DNA of 64,000 nucleotides from JBBSEX01 sp038239345 (GTDB lineage: Bacteria; Acidobacteriota; Terriglobia; Bryobacterales; Bryobacteraceae). Both the position numbers and the translations under genes were made by a program. How positions within the stretch are numbered: the first letter of the stretch is position 1; each line of letters opens with the position of its first letter. The notes below the pieces were generated by a model. That model was given only the letters and a program-made list of their open reading frames with translations, did no database searches and was not told the DNA's origin. Location of the stretch: assembly GCA_038239345.1 (NCBI GenBank), contig JBBSEX010000024.1, positions 1-64,000 of the forward strand. Direction: 5' to 3'. This document shows, piece by piece, positions 51,442-60,109 of the stretch.

Positions 51442-52224
51442 TCAACCCGCTGACCGCAAGGCAAGCGGACGAACGGGTGCGCCCGTGGCTCCTCGTAACT
51501 TCAGAGGCGAGGCGATGAACGTGAATTCGCAGACCTGATCGCGCGCCAGTTCTTCTAGGTTCAGGCACTCGATAATATAAATCCCGCAGTCGACCAGCAG
51601 ATGCGAATGAACCGTCATCCCCGGCGAGGGCATGCGTTCAAAGGCCACAGTGTCCGATCCAGCGGCGAATATTTTGCGCTCGCTCAGCCAGCGCGCTCCG
51701 GCTTCTTCCGGGCCGGGACTCGACGGTCCAATATTGTTGCCGCCCGTGATGAAGCGCCGCTCATCGGCGAAGAATCGTCCCCACCCGGTGCGGAGCAAAA
51801 CAACGTCGCCTTCCTCGATTTTCGCAACCATGGCCGCTTCCAAGTGTTCCGGCGTGATGACGAAGCTAACCGGCAAGGCATCCATTCCGAGCGCGCCCGC
51901 GACATCAAGCAGCACGCCGCGCCGGACGATCGGCTCAATGGTCTCGACCGAGAGTTGCTGGAAGCCGCAATCGTAATCGTGAATCGGTTCCGCTTCAATG
52001 CCGCCATGCAATTTTCCATCGCGCGAGAAATGACAAAGGGCGTCGATGTGCGTTCCCGTATGCGTGCCCAGCGTGATTGCATCGGCCGCGGAGCTTACGC
52101 CATTGCTTAAAACATAATCGCCGTGGCGCTTGGTCAGCGACATCATAAATGGCGGATGGGTGGGGAAGTGCGGCATGCCCAGAAAATAAGGCTGCCCCAA
52201 ATCATAAACTCGGGCGTTAGTCAT
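51442..52224 (-). CDS. Cyclase-family metal-dependent hydrolase
   Basis: A 260-residue member of the cyclase family (kynurenine formamidase-like). The metal motif is LGTHTGTHIDALCHF (HxGTHxDxxxH), preceded by DLGQPYFLGMPHFPTHPPFM and followed by LLRTGWGRFF. Reactions in the family include amide and lactone hydrolysis; the substrate is unknown here. It begins 4 bp inside the Hsp70-like gene's end (52221-52224), so they form one transcription unit. Confidence 0.9.
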   Translation of the reverse strand: MTNARVYDLGQPYFLGMPHFPTHPPFMMSLTKRHGDYVLSNGVSSAADAITLGTHTGTHIDALCHFSRDGKLHGGIEAEPIHDYDCGFQQLSVETIEPIVRRGVLLDVAGALGMDALPVSFVITPEHLEAAMVAKIEEGDVVLLRTGWGRFFADERRFITGGNNIGPSSPGPEEAGARWLSERKIFAAGSDTVAFERMPSPGMTVHSHLLVDCGIYIIECLNLEELARDQVCEFTFIASPLKLRGATGAPVRPLALRSAG

Positions 52225-53798
52225 GAAGATTTTGAAGCGCGCTTGCGCTTGCCGGGAATCACGATAGCAGCTTTCGAAGACCAGCGGCCCAAACGATAAT
52301 CGCGGCTATAGCTGGAAGTGATGTTGCTAATCGTCACGGTGACGGCGCCTGTGGAATCGCAGGAAAATTTCTCCTCAATCTCCTGCTTCGCGGCGGTCGT
52401 CGAATGGGCAACTGGAACGTTTGTCAGTTCGCTCAAGCCCTGTAGCGCGGGGTCGAAAGGAAAGCGAATTTCATCCCACACCGTAATATCGCCGGCGGGC
52501 TGACCATCGGGCCGCAGTTGGCTACATTCCAGATAACGAAAGTGTCCAACGTTATGCACGGGAAAGTATCGGCGGCTGTTTACTAGCGGTGGCTCGCCGT
52601 GTCCAGGCAAGCGCGCTCCGCGGGGAAAAAGCTGGTCGAACACTACGTTGCGCCCGCCCTGTCCTTCGCGCCAGACTCCGAAGTTGCGGGTGAACATTTC
52701 GCGCAGCACATAGCCTGCGGAAGCGTCCGCTTGAATCGCCAGCCCAATCGCCGTTGCTGAGCGCGTATAGGCGGAACGGCGGACCTTGCGTCCAAATTGC
52801 TCGCGCAGGATTCGCGAAACCAGCGGGAGCTCGCTGCCACCTCCGGTTACATAAAGCGCCTCCAGGCTTCGCTGTCGCCCCACGCCATGGGCACTGAGAA
52901 GGTCTTCCACCGCATGCACTGTCTCATCCATCAACGGACGGCACTGCTCATAATAATCAGCCACCGCAACCGGCGATTGGCCCCAGCCTTCGCGAACCCG
53001 GCCAAGATCGATCACCAGCCGCCGCGTGTTCGGATGCAGGCTCTCTTTCTTTTCCCGGCACTCCTCATGGAGGCGGAACAATTCCGCCTGTGTGATGCTG
53101 TCCTGCTCCTCTTGCCCGATACCGCTGAGAGACATCGCAAGTTCGGCCAGTACATGGTCGAAGTCATCGCCGCCAAGAGTCGAGATTCCTTCGGAGGCGA
53201 CCACGGAATGGGTTCGTTCATTCACTTCAACCAGCGAGACATCGAAGGTGCCACCGCCCAGGTCATACACCAGAATGTGACCGTCGGCCGAGCGATTGCC
53301 GTGCCCGTACTCAAGGCTCGCGGCAGATGGTTCATTCAGCAATCCAAGAACGGAAAACCCAGCGTGACGGAACGCCTCAACAGTTAGGAACCGTTGATTG
53401 CTATTGGCGTTCGCCGGCACACCCAGCATCACTTCCAGCGCGTCTCCGCGGTCCGCCGGAAGACTCGAATGTTCCAGCAGATAAGTTTTTAGCGATGCCA
53501 TCATCTCCACCAGCATCGTTTGCAGAGGAATTTGTTCGCTGGCAATATCGAGAAGAGTTTCCGGCCCGGAGTCTTCCAGATAGCGCTTCAGAGAACGAAC
53601 CGTCGTCCACCCGGGTTCCTGCTGCAGCGGCCAGGCATCCCAGCCATAGCGCCGCTCTTTACCGCATACGGCGATCAGGGGCGGAACCCAATCCGCTGTC
53701 GTGTCGTCGGGACCATCGAAACTGATAATCGGGTAATTGCCCCGATCCACTGCGGCGACGACGATCCGCGTCGTGCCGAAGTCGATGCCCAGCTTCAT
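52221..53798 (-). CDS. Hsp70-like ATPase with divergent C-terminus
   Basis: A 525-residue actin-fold ATPase. It keeps MKLGIDFGTTRIVVAAVDRG, VYDLGGGTFDVSLVEV and YVTGGGSELPLVSRILREQF, so nucleotide binding is expected, and GLLNEPSAASLEYGHGN matches the connect region. Unlike DnaK, the segment after about residue 380 has little chaperone-like substrate domain, lacks the lid and ends basic (SKAAIVIPGKRKRASKSS). It may be a specialised chaperone or signalling ATPase. Start ATG 53798 overlaps the stop of the NHL gene by one base; the cyclase follows. Confidence 0.87.
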   Translation of the reverse strand: MKLGIDFGTTRIVVAAVDRGNYPIISFDGPDDTTADWVPPLIAVCGKERRYGWDAWPLQQEPGWTTVRSLKRYLEDSGPETLLDIASEQIPLQTMLVEMMASLKTYLLEHSSLPADRGDALEVMLGVPANANSNQRFLTVEAFRHAGFSVLGLLNEPSAASLEYGHGNRSADGHILVYDLGGGTFDVSLVEVNERTHSVVASEGISTLGGDDFDHVLAELAMSLSGIGQEEQDSITQAELFRLHEECREKKESLHPNTRRLVIDLGRVREGWGQSPVAVADYYEQCRPLMDETVHAVEDLLSAHGVGRQRSLEALYVTGGGSELPLVSRILREQFGRKVRRSAYTRSATAIGLAIQADASAGYVLREMFTRNFGVWREGQGGRNVVFDQLFPRGARLPGHGEPPLVNSRRYFPVHNVGHFRYLECSQLRPDGQPAGDITVWDEIRFPFDPALQGLSELTNVPVAHSTTAAKQEIEEKFSCDSTGAVTVTISNITSSYSRDYRLGRWSSKAAIVIPGKRKRASKSS

Positions 53799-54784
53799 TA
53801 CACCCGTCTCAACTTCGTCACGCGCCCGTCGGAGATCCATTCCACGACGTAGATGTCGCCTCGTGCGTCAACCGCCGCGGCATGAGGCGAAACGAATTTT
53901 CCAGTGACACGCATTTCGTGCGGAACATTCGGCCAGCCCTTTGATTTCCAGATATCGGGATTGTCCCCAAGATGAGTAATCAGCTTATTGTCGCGGTCGA
54001 AGATGGTTACTCGCCCATTGAGATCGGGAATGTAAAGCGCGCCCTTGTACTGATCGAAATGGCACGGACGGCGTAGTTCGTCGTTGACGAAGCCGATATG
54101 TTTTCCGTCCATCGTGAACGTCTGCAGGCGGGCGTTGCCACGATCGGCGACAACGATCGCCGGCTCGGCGCGAGTGTCAATCCAGATGCCGTGCGGGCAA
54201 TCCATCTTGCCGGGTTCCTTACCCTTGCCACCCCACGTGCGAATGTACTCAGCCTTGGCGTTGTATTGATGGATATAACTCAGCCCGTATCCATCGGCCG
54301 CATAAATATCGCCATTAGCGGCGACGGCGATGTTGGTCGGTTTGTATTTATCTTCGCTGGGATAGAAGCCGGAATCCATGGGCGCCCCCAGCTTCCAGAT
54401 GATTTCGCCATCGAGCGTCGTCTTGGCGATCAGGTGCCGCTCAGGATCGGCGAGGTAGAGATACTCGGCGTTGCCTTCTCTATGGAGCAACATGCCGTGA
54501 GCGCCCTTTTCAAACTCTGCGCCCCAACTCTTGATGAACTTGCCTTTGTGATCGAAAATCACGACTGCGTCTTTGCTGCGATTGTGAATGAAAACGCGCT
54601 GCTGCCGATCGATCACGACGCCATGGGTATAGCCCCATTGGACGCCATTAGGCAGTTTGCCCCAATCGCCGAGGAACTCGTAGGTGTGTTCGCCGCTGCC
54701 AAGCGTGACGGCCTTGCTACCCAGCAGCAGCGTGGGCCCAAGGGCGGCAGTCCCCAGAAAATGGCGTCGGGATAGGGTGCTCAC
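53798..54784 (-). CDS. TAT-exported NHL-repeat beta-propeller protein
   Basis: A 328-residue protein with a twin-arginine signal (MSTLSRRHFLGTAALGPTLL) and an NHL-type six-bladed propeller, with repeated blades such as HGVVIDRQQRVFIHNRSKDA, NGDIYAADGYGLSYIHQYN and PHGIWIDTRAEPAIVVADRG. It is similar to the lyase half of peptidylglycine alpha-amidating enzymes and to 6-bladed propellers annotated as such in Acidobacteria. Activity not demonstrable. The stop overlaps the start of the Hsp70-like gene (TAATG). Confidence 0.87.
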   Translation of the reverse strand: MSTLSRRHFLGTAALGPTLLLGSKAVTLGSGEHTYEFLGDWGKLPNGVQWGYTHGVVIDRQQRVFIHNRSKDAVVIFDHKGKFIKSWGAEFEKGAHGMLLHREGNAEYLYLADPERHLIAKTTLDGEIIWKLGAPMDSGFYPSEDKYKPTNIAVAANGDIYAADGYGLSYIHQYNAKAEYIRTWGGKGKEPGKMDCPHGIWIDTRAEPAIVVADRGNARLQTFTMDGKHIGFVNDELRRPCHFDQYKGALYIPDLNGRVTIFDRDNKLITHLGDNPDIWKSKGWPNVPHEMRVTGKFVSPHAAAVDARGDIYVVEWISDGRVTKLRRV

Positions 54785-54811
54785 GTTGACCTTTTTATCA
54801 TAACGGAATGC

Positions 54812-55297
54812 CTAAAATTCCTGCACCGGCTTGGGCTGATCGGCGCCAACTGTACCGGTCTTGATGTTGGCCTGGACGTAGTTTTCGCCTCGAACCGGAC
54901 AATTCGCCATCCGCCGCAGCAAGCTGAGTTGGCCGATGTGCGTCAACGCGTCGGCGATGGGGCCTTGAAATATCTGCTCGGTCGAAAACCCCAGCGTGGT
55001 TGCTCCGGCGAGTACTCCGTCAAATTTTTCGAGGGTCGAAAAGAATCGGGCGATTTCCTGGTCCCAGGGCAGTGGTGCTGCATTGCGCCAAACGTGCTTG
55101 CCTTCAGCAAGACCGCTAGCCCATTCGAACAGGTCGCCCATATGAGCCAGGATCTGAGCGGGAGTTCGCGCATCCGCGCATGCCTGGAAATTGGCGAACT
55201 CGGGCGTAGCGCCGAGAACCGCTTTTCTTCCTCTGTAAGCGACTGTTGCCAGCGTATGGCGGAGTAAGGGAATGTTGGTATCGATTGCGGAAGCCAT
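54812..55297 (-). CDS. DinB-like four-helix protein
   Basis: A 161-residue protein with the pattern of the DinB/YfiT-like metalloprotein superfamily: TPAQILAHMGDLFEWASGLA (first helices), SDR-like loops absent, and PIADALTHIGQLSLLRRMAN in the last helix, where His residues of the usual metal triad would be (HMGD and THIGQ). The superfamily includes thiol-dependent transferases; the reaction here is unknown. ATG 55297 is chosen; the next gene starts divergently 31 bp away. Confidence 0.7.
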   Translation of the reverse strand: MASAIDTNIPLLRHTLATVAYRGRKAVLGATPEFANFQACADARTPAQILAHMGDLFEWASGLAEGKHVWRNAAPLPWDQEIARFFSTLEKFDGVLAGATTLGFSTEQIFQGPIADALTHIGQLSLLRRMANCPVRGENYVQANIKTGTVGADQPKPVQEF

Positions 55298-55328
55298 AAG
55301 TAAATGTATACCGTGGTTAGCGGAAATC

Positions 55329-57308
55329 ATGGGACTCTACGGGCTGATCGTCTTTCTCGGCGCGTTTCTGCTTTTTGCAATCCAACCGATGATCGCAAAA
55401 TTGATCCTTCCCTGGTTCGGCGGAACGGCAGCCGTGTGGACGATGTGTCTCGTGTTTTTCCAAAGCACGCTGCTGCTGGGTTACGTGTATGCCGACTACA
55501 CGTCGCGGCGCCTAAGCCCCCGGCGGCAAGCGGCGATTCACACGATTCTATTGTTGCTGAGCGCGGCACTACTGCCACTCACCTTAAACACTCTGCGCCC
55601 CACCGATCCGGGCCCGAATCCCTCATTGCGAATACTCACGCTGCTATCGATCTCCATCGGACTGCCCTATTTCCTGTTGAGCGCCACCAGTCCCATGGTG
55701 CAGAACTGGTATTCACGATCAGGCCCCGCCACACAGCCTTATCGTCTGTATGCGCTGTCGAATCTGGCATCGTTACTGGCTCTGCTCAGCTATCCATTTC
55801 TGATTGAGCCGCACACTTCCACGCAATCGCAATTGACAGCGTGGGCGTTGCTATTTGGTGTCTTCACAGTGGTATGTATTGCCGGAGCGTGGAAGGCTCG
55901 CGGGGCATTCATCGCACCCACTGGATTGGCTGCTGCGCCCGGCACGCAACAGCGATTACTCTGGTTCGCCTTGGCCGCTTGCGGGTCTATGTTGCTGCTG
56001 GCTATTACGAATCATCTTTCCCAGAATGTCGCGCCGGTTCCGCTGCTCTGGGTGTTGCCGCTAGCGGTTTATCTCTTAACCTTCGTCATCGCCTTTCATC
56101 ATCGAAACTGGTATCGGCGGGGGCTGGTTCTGCGCTTATTGGCCGTGGCTCTCGGATCGCTCGGTTATGCCTATTACGATTCGGAATTCATCGGCATGGT
56201 GCAGGTCAGCCTTCCTCTGTTTTGTTTCGGCTTGTTCGCTGGATGTCTTTTCTGCCATTGCGAGTTGAGCGCCCGGCGGCCCGCGCCACGTTATCTGACA
56301 TCGTTTTATCTGATGATTTCGTTAGGGGGCGCGGCAGGTGCGCTCTTCGTCGGAGTGCTGGCCCCGCATATATTCGTCACGTTAACCGAACTGCCGTTGA
56401 CCCTTTCCGTAACAGCAGCTCTGGCCGTCGCCGTCACCTGGAATGACAACTGGTCGATGCGCTTATTGTGGACCGCGGTCACGGTGGCGATGCTTGTGGT
56501 GTTGGTAGCGAACGTCCGCTCATACCAGAACGGGTCCGTGGCGATGGTCCGCAATTTCTACGGCCCGCTCCGGGTGACGCAGGCAAATGTCGAACCAGAG
56601 CCTTATCGAATCCTTTTTCACGGCACGGTCCGGCACGGTGCGCAGTATTTGCGCTTGCCCCGGCGGCTGGAGCCGATTACGTATTATCGCGAGCACTCGG
56701 GAATCGCCCAGGCAATGCGCATCTGCTGTTCAGGGCCGAAACGCGTGGGAGTTATTGGGTTGGGGACGGGGACCCTGGCGGCATATGGGAATTCGGGTGA
56801 CGATTTTCAGTTCTATGAAATCAATCCCGACGTCGTGCGGTTGGCGTATGCGCTGTTCAGTTATCTGCGCGAGTCCAAGGCGACAACCTCCGTCGTCCTG
56901 GGGGATGCGCGGCTATCGATGCAGAAGCAGGCTCCGCAAGAATTCGACGTGCTGGCGATCGACGCGTTTTCCGGTGACGCCATTCCCGTTCATCTGCTGA
57001 CGCGGGAAGCGATGACGCTCTATCTTCGGCATCTGAAGCCCAGCGGAATCATCGTATTTCACGTGTCCAACCAATATCTGGATCTTGCCCCTGTGGTGGA
57101 GCGCTTGGCGTCGACGTCCGGGCTCTCGGCGCGTATGGTGGAAGATCCGGCCACTGCCGACCCCCTGTCGTCGAAGTCGGATTGGGCCCTGTTAACCCGG
57201 CGGGAATTGACCATTGGAACAGCTATCGCCCCAAAGCCAGGGCTAGCCGTCTGGACCGACGATCGTAATAATTTGTTTCAAGTCCTGCGCCCGATCCCGG
57301 TGAAGTAA
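55329..57308 (+). CDS. Membrane-fused spermidine-synthase-like protein
   Basis: A 659-residue protein: an N-terminal membrane part with about 11 helices (MGLYGLIVFLGAFLLFAIQP onward to about 420), then a SAM/dcSAM-binding domain with RVGVIGLGTGTLAAYGNSGD, FYEINPDVVRLAY and DVLAIDAFSGDAIPVHLLT. Fused proteins of this kind are common in Acidobacteria and are annotated spermidine synthase-like, although the polyamine activity is unproven for them. ATG 55329 removes a 19-residue upstream extension that overlaps the DinB-like gene's start. Confidence 0.87.
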   Translation: MGLYGLIVFLGAFLLFAIQPMIAKLILPWFGGTAAVWTMCLVFFQSTLLLGYVYADYTSRRLSPRRQAAIHTILLLLSAALLPLTLNTLRPTDPGPNPSLRILTLLSISIGLPYFLLSATSPMVQNWYSRSGPATQPYRLYALSNLASLLALLSYPFLIEPHTSTQSQLTAWALLFGVFTVVCIAGAWKARGAFIAPTGLAAAPGTQQRLLWFALAACGSMLLLAITNHLSQNVAPVPLLWVLPLAVYLLTFVIAFHHRNWYRRGLVLRLLAVALGSLGYAYYDSEFIGMVQVSLPLFCFGLFAGCLFCHCELSARRPAPRYLTSFYLMISLGGAAGALFVGVLAPHIFVTLTELPLTLSVTAALAVAVTWNDNWSMRLLWTAVTVAMLVVLVANVRSYQNGSVAMVRNFYGPLRVTQANVEPEPYRILFHGTVRHGAQYLRLPRRLEPITYYREHSGIAQAMRICCSGPKRVGVIGLGTGTLAAYGNSGDDFQFYEINPDVVRLAYALFSYLRESKATTSVVLGDARLSMQKQAPQEFDVLAIDAFSGDAIPVHLLTREAMTLYLRHLKPSGIIVFHVSNQYLDLAPVVERLASTSGLSARMVEDPATADPLSSKSDWALLTRRELTIGTAIAPKPGLAVWTDDRNNLFQVLRPIPVK

Positions 57309-57351
57309 ACGCTTACCTTACAAATCCTTACATCGGTTCCAGGGAAAATGG

Positions 57352-57364
57352 TTAACACTGTTAA
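57352..57364. promoter_or_regulatory. Palindrome TTAACA-C-TGTTAA upstream of the monooxygenase cluster
   Basis: Perfect 6-bp inverted repeat about 109 bp upstream of the first cytochrome/copper gene. It lies in the 164-bp gap 57309-57472 and could be an operator. The gene itself has AGGAGA 6 bp before its ATG. Confidence 0.35.
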
Positions 57365-57472
57365 TGTGCTGATAGGCGTTCCGCGCCCGAAGTGTCGCTG
57401 GTATTTTGAGCGGAAACATTGTTCAAACTTTCGCCTGCCTATTCTCGTACAGCTTAAAACAGGAGAGAATAC

Positions 57473-58762
57473 ATGCGAGCATTAGTAATCGGCATCGCCT
57501 CAGCCGCCCTGGCAGCTGCCGCTTCCACGAATTCCGCGCCGCCCACCTTTTATAAGGATGTGCTGCCCGTACTGCAAAAGAACTGTCAAAACTGCCATCG
57601 CCCCGGTGAAGCCGGACCGATGTCGTTTATGAGTTACGAATCCACGCGGCCGTGGGCGAAGGCGATCAAGACGGCGGTTGCCACGAAGAAAATGCCGCCC
57701 TGGTTTGCCGATCCACACTACGGCAAGTTCGAGAACGATCGTAGCTTGTCGCAGGCCGAGATGCAGACGCTGACTGCTTGGGTGGATGCCGGGGCCAAGG
57801 CCGGAGAAGCTACCGATGCTCCAAAGCCGGTCGAATTCACCGATGGCTGGGGCATTCCCAAGCCGGACGTAATCTTGTCGATGCCGGCTGCTTTTGCGAT
57901 TCCCGCATCGGGCACGGTGGACTATCAATACTTCATCGTTCCGACCAATTTCAAAGAAGACCGGTATGTACAATACGCGGAAGCGCGGCCTTCGAACCGC
58001 GTCCTGGTGCATCACATCATCGCTTTTGTTCGTGAGCCCGGATCGCCGTGGTTGAAGGAAGCTAAGCCCGGAATCGCTTTCGTTCCTTCTCGTGATTCAA
58101 AGGATCGGGGCGAGGGTTTCGGCGGCGACTTTCTGGCTGGTTATGCTCCCGGCACAATCCCCCAATCGTTGAAGCCCGGGCAGGCGAAACTGATCAAGGC
58201 CGGCTCGGACATCGTTCTGCAGATTCACTACACGGCCAACGGCAAGACGGGCACGGACACTTCACGGGTCGCTCTGGTTTTCGCCAAGGAAAAGCCTACG
58301 CAGCGCGTTCTGACGCTGGCGTCGGCCAATGGGGAGTTTGCCATCCCGGCGGGCGATTCGAATTACCGCGTGGAATCGAAGATCCAGTTGCAGGAAAAAG
58401 CGACTCTGATCTCGTTTCTGCCGCACATGCACCTCCGTGGAAAAGATTTTGAATATCGGGCTATTTATCCGACGGGCGAGACCGAAAAGCTACTTGTGGT
58501 CCCGCATTACAGCTTCAGTTGGCAGCTCACTTATAATTTAGAGAAGCCAAAGGTGCTGCCTGCGGGAACCGTAATCGAATGCACGGCTCACTTTGACAAC
58601 TCGGCGAACAATGCCGCGAATCCCGACGCCACTAAAGTGATTCACTTTGGCGAGCAGAGCTGGGATGAAATGATGATTGGATTTTTCGACGTCGCGGTTG
58701 ACGTCGATACGACACCCATGGACCTGTTGCGACCGAAGAAAAAGGCGACAGGCGGCGATTAA
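57473..58762 (+). CDS. Cytochrome c / copper type II monooxygenase-like protein 1
   Basis: An exported 429-residue protein (signal about 1-18). Residues 24-115 form a cytochrome-c-like domain with heme motif CQNCH (38-42). The rest resembles the two-domain copper core of peptidylglycine alpha-hydroxylating/dopamine beta-monooxygenases, with ligands in the same order: His180-His181, His252 (LQIHYTANGK), His318/His320 (PHMHLRGK) and Met400/401 (EMMIGF). This suggests a periplasmic heme-copper oxidoreductase; natural substrate unknown. It heads a four-gene cluster of relatives. AGGAGA precedes the ATG. Confidence 0.85.
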   Translation: MRALVIGIASAALAAAASTNSAPPTFYKDVLPVLQKNCQNCHRPGEAGPMSFMSYESTRPWAKAIKTAVATKKMPPWFADPHYGKFENDRSLSQAEMQTLTAWVDAGAKAGEATDAPKPVEFTDGWGIPKPDVILSMPAAFAIPASGTVDYQYFIVPTNFKEDRYVQYAEARPSNRVLVHHIIAFVREPGSPWLKEAKPGIAFVPSRDSKDRGEGFGGDFLAGYAPGTIPQSLKPGQAKLIKAGSDIVLQIHYTANGKTGTDTSRVALVFAKEKPTQRVLTLASANGEFAIPAGDSNYRVESKIQLQEKATLISFLPHMHLRGKDFEYRAIYPTGETEKLLVVPHYSFSWQLTYNLEKPKVLPAGTVIECTAHFDNSANNAANPDATKVIHFGEQSWDEMMIGFFDVAVDVDTTPMDLLRPKKKATGGD

Positions 58763-58781
58763 AAAGCGAATGAGGTCTGCG

Positions 58782-60092
58782 ATGTCCCGATTTGGTCTAC
58801 TTGGTTTGACGATTGCGGTGGCGGCCTCGGCTGCCACCACGCAATCTTCCAGCGTTACGTTTAACAAGGACGTTCTGCCAATTCTGCAGAAGAATTGCCA
58901 GGATTGCCATCGCCCCGGAGAAGCGGGTCCGATGTCCTTTTTGGATTACTCATCCACCAGGCCGTGGGCAAAAGCAATCAAGTCCGCTGTCGCCACCAAG
59001 AAGATGCCGCCCTGGTTTGCCGATCCGCATTTCGGGAAATTCGAGAATGTCCGCGCTCTCACACAAGACCAAATCAACACGCTTGTCGCCTGGGCCGATA
59101 GCGGCGCTGCGGAAGGAAATGCCAAGGATAAGCCGGCGCCGGTAACCTTTGTGGATGGCTGGTCGATTGGCATGCCGGAGCAAGTATTGAAAATGCCGCA
59201 AGCGTTCCCTATTCCCGCGTCCGGCACGCTGGAATATCAATATGTGGTGCTGCCTACGGGCTTCACCGAGGACAAGTGGATTGAGCGCGCCGAAGTTCGT
59301 CCCGGCAATCGTGCGCTGGTACATCATGTAATCGCGTTTATCAGGCCGCCGGGCTCACACTGGATGGAAGATGCCAAGCCCGGCGTCCCGTTCGTGCCAA
59401 GCCGCGACCGTCCGCGCCGCCGCAGTGAAAACCGCGAAGACGGCGGGATGTCGGGAATCGAACTGCTGGTAGGCTATGCCCCGGGATTGCAGCCCCAGGC
59501 GCTGAAGCCAGGGCAAGGAATGTTGGTGAAGGCTGGTTCCGACATCGTGCTGCAGCTGCACTACACCGCCAACGGCAAGCCCGGTGAAGATGAGAGTAAG
59601 GTGGGTTTGGTGTTCGCCAAGGAAACGCCGAAGCAGAGAATCTTCACGGCGAATGCGACGCAGGCGCGCTTTAAGATTGCCGCGGGCGATGCGAATTCCG
59701 AAGTGAAGTCTTCTGTCACCTTCCTGGAGCCGGTGGAACTCGTTTGGATGATGCCCCACATGCACCTTCGAGGGAAAGACTTCCTGTATCGCGCCACGTA
59801 TCCAACCGGCGAGACGGAGACGTTATTGAACGTTCCAAATTACAGCTTCTCCTGGCAGCTTTCGTATACCGAAGCCGACAAAAAGATCCTGCCCAAGGGC
59901 ACGCGTCTGGATTGTACGGCGCACTTCGACAACTCAGCAAACAATCCAGCCAATCCCGACGCGACGAAAGACGTGATGTGGGGCGATCAGAGTTGGGAAG
60001 AGATGATGATCGGCTGGTTTGGTGTGGCGATCGATCCCAAAGCGGATCCCTCCGAACTATTCCGTGCTAAGAAAGCCAAGGCCGACGATTAG
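58782..60092 (+). CDS. Cytochrome c / copper type II monooxygenase-like protein 2
   Basis: A paralogue of the preceding gene, 436 residues with signal peptide (MSRFGLLGLTIAVAASAATT). It has heme motif CQDCHRPGEAGPMSF and copper ligands VHHVIAF, LQLHYTANGK, PHMHLRGK and EEMMIGW in conserved order. An insertion of about 10 arginine-rich residues (RDRPRRRSENREDGGMSGIE) sits between the first two copper ligands. ATG 58782 has GAGG 6 bp upstream; longer upstream frames overlap gene 1 and are rejected. It lies 19 bp after gene 1. Confidence 0.85.
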   Translation: MSRFGLLGLTIAVAASAATTQSSSVTFNKDVLPILQKNCQDCHRPGEAGPMSFLDYSSTRPWAKAIKSAVATKKMPPWFADPHFGKFENVRALTQDQINTLVAWADSGAAEGNAKDKPAPVTFVDGWSIGMPEQVLKMPQAFPIPASGTLEYQYVVLPTGFTEDKWIERAEVRPGNRALVHHVIAFIRPPGSHWMEDAKPGVPFVPSRDRPRRRSENREDGGMSGIELLVGYAPGLQPQALKPGQGMLVKAGSDIVLQLHYTANGKPGEDESKVGLVFAKETPKQRIFTANATQARFKIAAGDANSEVKSSVTFLEPVELVWMMPHMHLRGKDFLYRATYPTGETETLLNVPNYSFSWQLSYTEADKKILPKGTRLDCTAHFDNSANNPANPDATKDVMWGDQSWEEMMIGWFGVAIDPKADPSELFRAKKAKADD

Positions 60093-60109
60093 GCTCAGAC
60101 CAGAAACTA

